From contig JAPOON010000636.1 of NCBI GenBank assembly GCA_026713405.1, forward strand, positions 1 through 7,817: a stretch of 7,817 nt of DNA, read 5' to 3'. Positions 1-5,082 of this stretch are shown here, piece after piece; within the stretch, counting starts at the first letter, position 1, and every line of letters begins with the position of its first letter. The DNA comes from Gammaproteobacteria bacterium (lineage in GTDB: Bacteria; Pseudomonadota; Gammaproteobacteria; Pseudomonadales; Azotimanducaceae_A). The notes under the pieces were generated by a model. The model was not told the origin of the DNA, made no database searches, and saw only the letters and a program-made list of their open reading frames with translations. Made by a program: the position numbers and the translations under genes.

Positions 1-539
1 GGGAGGAAGGAGACCGGCTGGCCGTCACCGGCCTTCCAGAGAACAACCAGGCAGAAAACGGCGATGAAGGCGACCTTCAGCCCGGTGAACCAGCGCTGTA
101 CGCCGCCGCTGCCGCGCCTCGTGCTCATGTGTACGAACGTGAGCCCGATGACGAGGACGGTGGCGCTGGGCACCGGGGAAAGTGAGGGGAACACCGAGGA
201 CAGGTAGGTGCCAAAGGTAATGGCTGCGAGCGCCGTCGGCGCGGCAAATCCGATGGTGGCGGAGATCCATCCGGATACGAACCCCACGCCGGGATGAAAG
301 ATCCGGCCGAGGAAGTTGTATTCCCCCCCGGAGCGGGGCAGGGCCGCGCCCAGCTCGGCGTAGCACAACGCACCGCACAGCGCCGCCACGCCCCCGACGG
401 CCCACAGCATCAGGATGACGAAGCCGGACTGAATCTCCAGAAGCTGAAAGCCGAGACTGGTGAACACGCCCGTCCCGATCATGTTGGCGACCACCACCGC
501 GACGGCGGTTGCCGGACTGAACCTGGATTCAGGGGTCAC
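1..539 (-). CDS. APC-superfamily amino acid permease, N-terminal part (runs off window)
   Basis: This is the N-terminal 179 residues of an inner-membrane amino acid permease; the C-terminus lies beyond base 1. The protein shows the glycine-rich TM1 signature IGTGVF (residues 21-26), where substrate and cation bind in APC carriers, then a hydrophobic TM2 (about 39-59). Next comes the family hallmark YAELGAALPRSGGEYNFLGR (60-79) and a third membrane segment from about 84 to 112. The family normally has about 12 segments and 430-500 residues, so roughly 40% is present. The start is a GTG at 539 (complement). An in-frame TGA sits directly upstream and the next Met lies inside TM1, so GTG is the sensible choice, although no clear Shine-Dalgarno is seen. 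The gene begins 58 bp after the P450 stop on the same strand, so co-transcription is possible. The substrate cannot be deduced. Confidence 0.9.
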   Translation of the reverse strand, partial: MTPESRFSPATAVAVVVANMIGTGVFTSLGFQLLEIQSGFVILMLWAVGGVAALCGALCYAELGAALPRSGGEYNFLGRIFHPGVGFVSGWISATIGFAAPTALAAITFGTYLSSVFPSLSPVPSATVLVIGLTFVHMSTRRGSGGVQRWFTGLKVAFIAVFCLVVLWKAGDGQPVSFL

Positions 540-597
540 TCAGGTACGCGCTTTCCGGATGCGTTGCATCAGCGGCGAGTCGCTGTCTCCGTTTTCG

Positions 598-1764
598 TCA
601 GTGCCGCAGGACCACGGGCATGCTGACATACCCGAACACCAGGTTGGCGCCCGTGCGAATCGCCGGCCCGGCGGGCTCGATGCTGCTGTAGCGGGCGATC
701 CGTTCTTCCCACAGGGCGCGCACCTGCAACTGGGCCAGGCGGAAGCCGATGCAGTGGTGTACGCCGGAGCCGAACGACAGCGGGCGCGGCCCGTTGCGGT
801 CGAGCACCAGCGTCTCGGCATCGGGAAAAAAACGCTCATCGCGGTTTCCGGAAACGATCCACATCACCACTTTTTCGCCGGCGCGGATCGTCTTGCCGCC
901 CACCTCGACATCTTCCAGGGCGGTGCGCCGCATGTGGATCACCGGTGAGACGAAGCGGATAATCTCGACAACGGCGCGGGCGATCAGCGCGGGGTCGGCC
1001 TTTAGCGCCTCGAAGCTGCCGGGTTGTTCCATCATTGCCTTCAGGCCGCCGGCGATGGAGGCGCGGGTCGTGTCGTTTGCCCCCACCACCAGCAGCTTCA
1101 GGTGGCTGAGAAACGTCTCGTCGGTGAGATTTTCCGAGTGGGGGCCATGCACCAGGTGCGAGATGAGATCGAATTCCCGCGGCCGGAGGCGGCTCTCGTC
1201 CAGCAGCCGGAGAAAATAGGCGGAGAAGGATGGGCCGCGTTCGGCAGGCGCTGCATGGCCTTCGAGCCGCGCCATGATGTGCTGAGCCCACCGGAACATC
1301 TGGTCGCGGTTTTCCTCCGGTACCCCGAACAGGGTCGCAAGCATCTGCGAGGGCAACTGGTTGGCGACCCGGTCCACCCAGTCGAACGGCTCGCCGACGG
1401 GCACGCTGTCCAGGATGTCGCGAACGCGGCGGCGGATTTCGCTTTCCAGTTCGGCCAGGTTTCTGGTGGTGAACACCGGCGTGACCAGCGAGCGGTGCTG
1501 GCGGTGTTCGGGAGGGTCCATGGCGATGAAGCTTGGTGACGCCTCTGGAGCGTAGTCGGCGATGAGGTTGCCGCCGTGCTCGAGGGCCGATGAGAAGACC
1601 CGGTGATTGCGGTCTACGGCATCGATTTCGTCGTAGGTGGTGATTGACCAGTAGGGGCCGAAGCGGCTCTCGCCGCAGTAATGCACGGGGTCCTCGGCTC
1701 GCAAGCGCTTGAAGGCCGCCCGATAGCCGTCCGATTCAAACAGCGACGGATCGGAAACGTCCAT
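598..1764 (-). CDS. Cytochrome P450, CYP153-like (alkane/fatty-acid terminal hydroxylase type)
   Basis: This is a soluble bacterial heme monooxygenase of 388 residues. It shows the I-helix oxygen-activation motif GANDTTR (228-234), the K-helix ExxR at E267-R270, and the heme loop FGSGVHHCIG (331-340) with Cys338 as thiolate ligand. Several stretches recall the CYP153 family: DVSDPSLF near the start, FGPYWSITTYDEI (35-47), FIAMDPPEH (79-87), PFDWVDRV (126-133), QMLATLFGVP (140-149) and KVVMWIVSGNRDE (298-310). CYP153 enzymes typically hydroxylate terminal carbons of alkanes or fatty acids; the substrate here is inferred from resemblance only. An in-frame TGA at 1783-1785 makes the ATG at 1764 the first usable start. 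The protein therefore lacks the roughly 40-80 residue N-terminal extension I recall for many CYP153A proteins. No ferredoxin or ferredoxin reductase gene is seen nearby, so electrons probably come from partners encoded elsewhere. Confidence 0.93.
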   Translation of the reverse strand: MDVSDPSLFESDGYRAAFKRLRAEDPVHYCGESRFGPYWSITTYDEIDAVDRNHRVFSSALEHGGNLIADYAPEASPSFIAMDPPEHRQHRSLVTPVFTTRNLAELESEIRRRVRDILDSVPVGEPFDWVDRVANQLPSQMLATLFGVPEENRDQMFRWAQHIMARLEGHAAPAERGPSFSAYFLRLLDESRLRPREFDLISHLVHGPHSENLTDETFLSHLKLLVVGANDTTRASIAGGLKAMMEQPGSFEALKADPALIARAVVEIIRFVSPVIHMRRTALEDVEVGGKTIRAGEKVVMWIVSGNRDERFFPDAETLVLDRNGPRPLSFGSGVHHCIGFRLAQLQVRALWEERIARYSSIEPAGPAIRTGANLVFGYVSMPVVLRH

Positions 1765-2040
1765 TTGTGTCTGCGGCCATTTTCAGGTCTCCCATGACGA
1801 CAACATCGGAGGTGTGCCGCGCAGTTGCGCCGGTTGACGATTGTAAACCAACCGGCGTCCGATGCGATGCGGATCGGTTTCCTGAGACGCCATGCGTGCG
1901 GCAAGCTGTACCTGATCGGGCTAGGACATCGAAATGGTGTTCGTGACCGGCGAGCGCCTGAGCGCCCCAGTCATGCCTGTGTCACGTAAATGTAACCTTC
2001 CGTTCATACACTGGCTATCGCCTGCAATTGGAGCATTGCA
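1765..2040. other. Intergenic spacer between divergent P450 and secreted-protein genes
   Basis: This 276-base stretch separates the leftward P450 from the rightward gene at 2041 and must hold the promoters of both. No convincing protein is seen: the open frames crossing it lack family motifs and mostly overlap the P450 in another frame. A weak inverted repeat, GGTTG with 12 bases then CAACC, lies around 1831-1852. No strong sigma-70 -35/-10 pair, tRNA, riboswitch or terminator could be identified by eye. Confidence 0.5.
2030..2033 (+). promoter_or_regulatory. Shine-Dalgarno GGAG deciding a TTG start
   Basis: GGAG lies 7 bases before the TTG at 2041. No ATG or GTG in that frame would retain the signal peptide, so this site supports the unusual TTG start. 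Confidence 0.55.
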
Positions 2041-2379
2041 TTGCCAGTCGTCCAGCGCCTGCTGCCATTAGTCTTCGGATGTGCCCTGTCGGTCTCCGTC
2101 TTGTCGCTTGCACACGCCGGCGACGCTGCGCCGTCCCCGACGGCCAAGGCTGTGGCGTCCCCGACGGCCGAGACTCCGGAAAGTGCTGATTCCGTTTCCG
2201 ACTCGCAACGGGGTAACATCTGTTTCGGCGGACTCGATGACGGCAAACTCATCCCCAACGACGACCGCATCGACAACCCCTTCAGGCAGACAACCCTGCT
2301 CGGCTGCTCGGTAGAAGGCGGTGAGCCGGTCTTTCTCCCGGACCTGAAGCCCGCGATCCCGAACGGCGTTCTCGCCTGA
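2041..2379 (+). CDS. Unrecognised secreted protein, 112 aa, TTG start
   Basis: I do not recognise this family. The product begins with a basic residue and a hydrophobic stretch ending in SLAHA (about residues 22-26), a convincing Sec signal peptide with an AHA-type cleavage site, so the mature protein is probably periplasmic. A low-complexity linker rich in Ala, Pro, Thr and Ser follows, in which SPTA occurs twice. The conserved-looking C-terminal part contains NICFGGLDDGK, PNDDRIDNPF and LGCSVEGG. Its two cysteines could form a disulfide or bind metal. The start is TTG, supported by GGAG 7 bases upstream. The gene lies 101 bp upstream of the YtkA-like gene on the same strand and may be transcribed with it. 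No function is assigned. Confidence 0.68.
   Translation: MPVVQRLLPLVFGCALSVSVLSLAHAGDAAPSPTAKAVASPTAETPESADSVSDSQRGNICFGGLDDGKLIPNDDRIDNPFRQTTLLGCSVEGGEPVFLPDLKPAIPNGVLA
2128..2176 (+). repeat. Short tandem duplication encoding the SPTA repeat
   Basis: The 14 bases CGTCCCCGACGGCC occur twice, about 30 bases apart, inside the linker of the secreted protein. The first copy, extended by one base on each side, forms the perfect inverted repeat GCCGTC-CCC-GACGGC. The duplication explains the repeated SPTA peptide and looks like a small expansion of linker sequence. Confidence 0.5.
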
Positions 2380-2403
2380 GGCATTGATTCCCCGCGAATG
2401 GGC

Positions 2404-2421
2404 ACCTGCCCCGGGGCGGGT
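2404..2421. repeat. Near-perfect 18-bp palindrome between two genes
   Basis: ACCTGCCCCGGGGCGGGT reads as an inverted repeat with a single T-G mismatch. It lies 24 bases after the stop of the secreted-protein gene. There is no following run of T, so it is not a standard intrinsic terminator. It could be an operator or an mRNA hairpin between two genes of one transcript. Confidence 0.4.
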
Positions 2422-2480
2422 CGCTCATCCAATCGGGTTGTTCGTGATAGCCTCGCAGACCCGTGAAGAGTCTCCAATCC

Positions 2481-2894
2481 ATGCGCCTGATTGCCTGCCT
2501 GTATCCCTTTCTGCTGCTCACACCGGCGGTGCTTGCAGAGGAGGCGTTGCCCGTTCCGGATCCGGCGACCGCCCGGTCGACCGACCTGGGACGCTATCGC
2601 ATCGCTATTGCCAGCGCATTGCAGCCACTGGCCATCAACCGCATCCACGCCTGGGTAGTCCATGTGGCCGACACCGATGGCAACCCTGTGGTGGACGCGG
2701 AAATTTCCGTATCCGGCGGGATGCCCATGCATGATCACGGGCTTCCGACCGCCCCGCGCATGACCCGTAATCTGGGAAGCGGTAACTACCTCGTCGAGGG
2801 GATGAGATTTCATATGGGGGGTGCCTGGGAGGTAAACCTTGCGGTTGCCGGGCCGGATGGCATGGACTCCTTGACCATGCAATTGAACCTGTAG
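2481..2894 (+). CDS. YtkA/FixH-like periplasmic protein with Met/His metal-type motif
   Basis: This 137-residue exported protein has a signal peptide (residues 1 to about 19, ending TPAVLA) followed by one beta-sandwich domain of the YtkA/FixH-like type. Typical features are the N-R-I-H-A-W-V-V strand (53-60), the turn DTDGNPVVDAEISVSGG (64-80), the motif MPMHDHG (81-87), the GSGNYLVEGMRFHMGGAW segment (99-116) and a final strand. Met81, Met83, His84, His86, Met108, His111 and Met112 could form a soft-metal (copper-type) site; that is inference. I chose ATG 2481, which has GAAGAG 10 bases upstream; an in-frame GTG at 2463 would add six residues and cannot be excluded. The peroxidase gene follows after only 6 bp, which points to translational coupling and a shared role. 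Confidence 0.82.
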   Translation: MRLIACLYPFLLLTPAVLAEEALPVPDPATARSTDLGRYRIAIASALQPLAINRIHAWVVHVADTDGNPVVDAEISVSGGMPMHDHGLPTAPRMTRNLGSGNYLVEGMRFHMGGAWEVNLAVAGPDGMDSLTMQLNL

Positions 2895-2900
2895 CTTCCA

Positions 2901-4205
2901 GTGCCAACGAAAATCCTGCGCAACATAGCTGCTTTCGTCATCATGGCCCTGGCGCTGGGAGCCACCTGGGCCTTGTTCCGCGCGCCGCTGCAGCAGTCCC
3001 CCTGGACAGCGGAAGAAATCAGAACCCTGCAATCGTTGCGGCTGGGTTCACTGCCAGGGCTTCCGGGTGAAACCGGCAACGCCGTCGCCGACGATCAGCG
3101 CGCTCAGCGGCTCGGCCATCGCCTGTTCTTCGACCCGCGGCTGAGCGCCAACGGTCAGGTTTCCTGTGCGACCTGTCACCAGCCCGCGAGGCGATTTGCG
3201 GACGGGCTGACGGTGGCCGTCGGGCTGTCGATAGGCGATTTCAATTCCATGAGCCTGGTCGGCGCCGCCTACAGCCCCTGGCTTTTCTGGGACGGACGCA
3301 AGGACAGCCTCTGGTCGCAGGCGCTGAGCCCGCTGGAAAGCCCGCTGGAGCAAGGCGTTGCCCGGACATCGCTCGCCAGGCTGATTGCCCGGGATCCGGT
3401 TTACCGGGAGCAGTATGCGGAGCTGTTCGAACCCGTTCCGGACCTGTCCGACCGCGGCCGGTTTCCCGAAGGTGCGGGATCGAACGGCAACGCGGAATCC
3501 GAGGCGGCCTGGACGAACATGGCACCGGAAGACCGGGAAACCGTCACTGCCGTCTTCGTCAATATCGGCAAGGCCATCGCCGCGTACCAACGGCTGCTGC
3601 TTCCCGGAGAAACGGATTTCGACCGCTACGTGAAGGATCCGGACTCCTCCGTGTCTTCCCCAGCCGGTCTCAGCCGCAGGGCGAGCGAGGGATTGCGCCT
3701 GTTCATCGGCAAGGCGCAGTGCCTCAACTGCCACAACGGCCCGTTGTTCACCAACCACGAGTTCCACAATACGGGCGTCCTGCCGCTCCTGGGAAGGCTT
3801 CCGGACAAGGGCCGGGTTTCCGGCGTCGAGCAGGTGCTGAACGACCCGTTCAATTGCCTTGGAATCCACAACGACCCGCCGGAACGGGATTGCGCGGAAC
3901 TGCTTTTCGCCAGGACCGGCACCGAATTGACCGGTGCGCGCAAGACGCCGTCACTGCGCAACCTCGGAGGCACCGGCCCCTTCATGCATGCAGGGCAGAT
4001 CAGGTCGATCGCCGGAGTACTCGACCACTACAACCGCGCCCGCCCGGCCATCGTGGGGCACAACGAGGCGAAGCCGCTGAACCTGCTGCCTTACGAGTTG
4101 AAGAGGCTGGAGGCATTCCTGCTTGCGCTGGACGGCCCCATGGCGGTCGCGCCGGAATGGCTGGCGCCGCCCGCCGACTATTCGACGATATCGCCCACCT
4201 TCTGA
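2901..4205 (+). CDS. Di-heme cytochrome c peroxidase (CcpA/MauG superfamily)
   Basis: This 434-residue periplasmic enzyme carries two covalent c-type hemes. The first CXXCH is CATCH at residues 89-93 and the second is CLNCH at 274-278. An N-terminal hydrophobic segment (about 9-26) is a signal peptide or anchor. Family landmarks include LGHRLFFDPRLSANGQVSC (71-89), AYSPWLFWDGRKDSLWSQAL (123-142), a segment around GKAIAAYQR (223-231) and KTPSLRNLGGTGPFMHAG (348-365). Such enzymes reduce H2O2 with electrons from small cytochromes, or oxidise protein partners as MauG does. The C-terminal motif GVLDHYN (372-378) places Tyr377 where classical CcpA enzymes seem to have Met, a MauG-like trait. The start is GTG at 2901: an in-frame TAG at 2892-2894 (the stop of the preceding gene) rules out anything earlier. 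No clear Shine-Dalgarno is present, which fits re-initiation after the upstream gene. The last 28 bp overlap the convergent CBS gene. Confidence 0.92.
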   Translation: MPTKILRNIAAFVIMALALGATWALFRAPLQQSPWTAEEIRTLQSLRLGSLPGLPGETGNAVADDQRAQRLGHRLFFDPRLSANGQVSCATCHQPARRFADGLTVAVGLSIGDFNSMSLVGAAYSPWLFWDGRKDSLWSQALSPLESPLEQGVARTSLARLIARDPVYREQYAELFEPVPDLSDRGRFPEGAGSNGNAESEAAWTNMAPEDRETVTAVFVNIGKAIAAYQRLLLPGETDFDRYVKDPDSSVSSPAGLSRRASEGLRLFIGKAQCLNCHNGPLFTNHEFHNTGVLPLLGRLPDKGRVSGVEQVLNDPFNCLGIHNDPPERDCAELLFARTGTELTGARKTPSLRNLGGTGPFMHAGQIRSIAGVLDHYNRARPAIVGHNEAKPLNLLPYELKRLEAFLLALDGPMAVAPEWLAPPADYSTISPTF

Positions 4206-4585
4206 TGGATAACGTCCAGGAACAGGTCGCGCAGCGAGATCATGCCGACGGTCCTGCCGTTCTCGACCACCGGCAGATGACGCACATGGTGCTTTCTGGT
4301 CAGGGCGATGCAGTGCACGATGGTGTCTTCCCGCGTCACCGTCACGACATCGCGGGTCATCACCTCGGAGACCTTCGTCTTCTGGGAAGAGTGGATATCC
4401 AGGATCACCTTGCGCATGTAGTCCCGTTCCGAAAGGATGCCGACGAGGTACCCTTCGATCTGCACCAGGACGGCGCCGATGTTTTTCTCGTTCATGAGCT
4501 TGAGGGCATCGAACACCGATTCGAGCGGCCCGATCCAGACCACTTCTTCGGATTTCTCTTCCAGGATGTCACCGACGCAGCGCAC
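4178..4585 (-). CDS. Two-CBS-domain regulatory protein (CBSX3-like)
   Basis: This 135-residue cytoplasmic protein consists almost only of a pair of CBS domains, modules that bind adenine nucleotides such as AMP, ATP or NAD. Domain one covers about 8-62 with DALKLMNEKNIGAVLV and ILSERDYMRKVIL; domain two covers about 72-127 with VSEVMTRDVVTVT and VRHLPVVENGRTVGMISLRDL. The layout matches the stand-alone bacterial/mitochondrial CBS-pair family that includes plant CBSX3. The tail ends shortly after domain two (VIHQKVGDIVE), a little shorter than the usual ~142-146 residues. The start is GTG at 4585, with GGGGA 5 bases upstream. The gene is convergent with the peroxidase, overlapping it by 28 bp, and divergent from the small His/Cys protein. 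The partner or target is unknown. Confidence 0.9.
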   Translation of the reverse strand: MRCVGDILEEKSEEVVWIGPLESVFDALKLMNEKNIGAVLVQIEGYLVGILSERDYMRKVILDIHSSQKTKVSEVMTRDVVTVTREDTIVHCIALTRKHHVRHLPVVENGRTVGMISLRDLFLDVIHQKVGDIVE

Positions 4586-4590
4586 TACGA

Positions 4591-4595
4591 TCCCC
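4591..4595 (-). promoter_or_regulatory. Shine-Dalgarno GGGGA for the CBS protein
   Basis: On the minus strand GGGGA lies 5 bases before the GTG at 4585 and supports this non-ATG start. Confidence 0.5.
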
Positions 4596-4656
4596 GGCAG
4601 GTGAGACCCGCAACAGTAGAACGCCCGCTCGCGGTTCGCAAGGCCAATCGGCCCCT

Positions 4657-4690
4657 GAAACGGGGTTTCCGCGAGTCCGGCGGGCCCGGA
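4657..4690. promoter_or_regulatory. Two dyads in the divergent promoter region (possible operators)
   Basis: Two inverted repeats lie in the 138-bp gap between the divergent CBS and small-protein genes: GAAAC-GGG-GTTTC at 4657-4669 and TCCGG-N5-CCGGA at 4676-4690. The second ends 7 bases before a possible -10 element and overlaps the place of a -35 box, where a repressor would act. Neither resembles the AT-rich Zur or Fur boxes I know, so a regulator is not named. Confidence 0.3.
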
Positions 4691-4694
4691 ACTG

Positions 4695-4703
4695 TGCTAC
4701 CAT
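4695..4703 (+). promoter_or_regulatory. Possible extended -10 promoter for the small protein and receptor
   Basis: TGCTACCAT fits an extended -10 (TG, one base, then TACCAT, four of six matches to TATAAT). It lies 20 bases before the start codon at 4724. No good -35 box is seen 17 bases upstream, which is common for extended -10 promoters but leaves the call weak. Confidence 0.3.
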
Positions 4704-4710
4704 CGCGGCC

Positions 4711-4715
4711 GAGGA
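4711..4715 (+). promoter_or_regulatory. Shine-Dalgarno GAGGA for the small secreted protein
   Basis: GAGGA lies 8 bases before ATG 4724. It marks the true start inside a much longer open frame that extends back through the peroxidase and CBS genes and is otherwise non-coding. Confidence 0.65.
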
Positions 4716-4723
4716 ACCCCGCC

Positions 4724-5017
4724 ATGCTTTCGCATCTGCAACGCCGTCTCGGTGCGCTGAAAATTCTTGTCGCCGTCGCGGCGATTGCGCTGTGCAGTGC
4801 GCAGGTCGTTGCCGGGCAGCATCTGCATGACACCCCCGTCCCGCAGGACCTCTGCAGCATTTGCAGTTGCTCCGACTCCGGCAGTGTCCTTGCCGGGGGC
4901 GGCGAGTTGCCCAGGCCACAGTTGCCGGAAATCGCGTGCCATGCACGGGATGCTTCCGGTCCCCTTCTCGCACGCCCGTTCGAGCGCCGCCTCACCCGCG
5001 CACCACCCCTTTCCTGA
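4724..5017 (+). CDS. Small secreted His/Cys protein (DUF2946-like), upstream of TonB receptor
   Basis: This 97-residue protein has a basic N-terminus, a hydrophobic core (about 11-28) and a likely signal cleavage near VVA-GQ (30/31). The mature start carries HLH (33-35) and then CSICSC (44-49), a cluster of two His and three Cys that looks metal-binding; Cys72-His73 follow. The tail is Pro- and Arg-rich and ends TRAPPLS. This arrangement (exported, His before a CxxC, a C-terminal R-x-PP) resembles DUF2946-type small proteins, which I recall being found near TonB receptors and copper or zinc genes; the family call is tentative. ATG 4724 has a good ribosome binding site. The receptor gene follows 65 bp downstream, so the two probably share a transcript. 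A role as periplasmic metal chaperone or sensor is inference. Confidence 0.72.
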   Translation: MLSHLQRRLGALKILVAVAAIALCSAQVVAGQHLHDTPVPQDLCSICSCSDSGSVLAGGGELPRPQLPEIACHARDASGPLLARPFERRLTRAPPLS

Positions 5018-5018
5018 C

Positions 5019-5068
5019 TGACAAAGCCGAAAGAACACGGCCTCCCCCGGAAGCCGTGCCGTTTGTCA
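5019..5068 (+). promoter_or_regulatory. Two-tier inverted repeat just before the receptor's ribosome binding site
   Basis: TGACAAA (5019-5025) pairs with TTTGTCA (5062-5068), and inside it CACGGC (5036-5041) pairs with GCCGTG (5053-5058). The inner loop is 11 bases; the bulge is 10 bases on the left and 3 on the right. The structure starts two bases after the upstream stop codon and ends two bases before AGGAG, so it could control translation or transcript stability of the receptor. It matches no riboswitch class known to me. Confidence 0.45.
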
Positions 5069-5070
5069 CC

Positions 5071-5075
5071 AGGAG
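5071..5075 (+). promoter_or_regulatory. Shine-Dalgarno AGGAG for the TonB receptor
   Basis: AGGAG lies 7 bases before ATG 5083. It fixes the start at the signal peptide and excludes the 222-bp open extension further upstream, which overlaps the small protein gene in another frame. Confidence 0.85.
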
Positions 5076-5082
5076 TTTTTTC

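Noticed and set aside
2004..3032. 342-codon minus-strand open frame opposite the secreted and YtkA-like genes
   Set aside because: Composition is typical of a GC-rich shadow frame without recognisable domains, whereas both plus-strand genes have signal peptides and fitting starts.
3719..4723. Long plus-strand frame preceding and continuous with the small protein
   Set aside because: It covers the end of the peroxidase and the whole CBS gene in the wrong frame and has no family motifs. Only the part from ATG 4724 has a ribosome binding site and signal peptide.
4861..5082. Upstream extension of the receptor frame by 74 codons
   Set aside because: The extension is Arg/Pro-rich, overlaps the small protein in another frame and would bury the signal peptide. 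AGGAG before ATG 5083 fixes the start.
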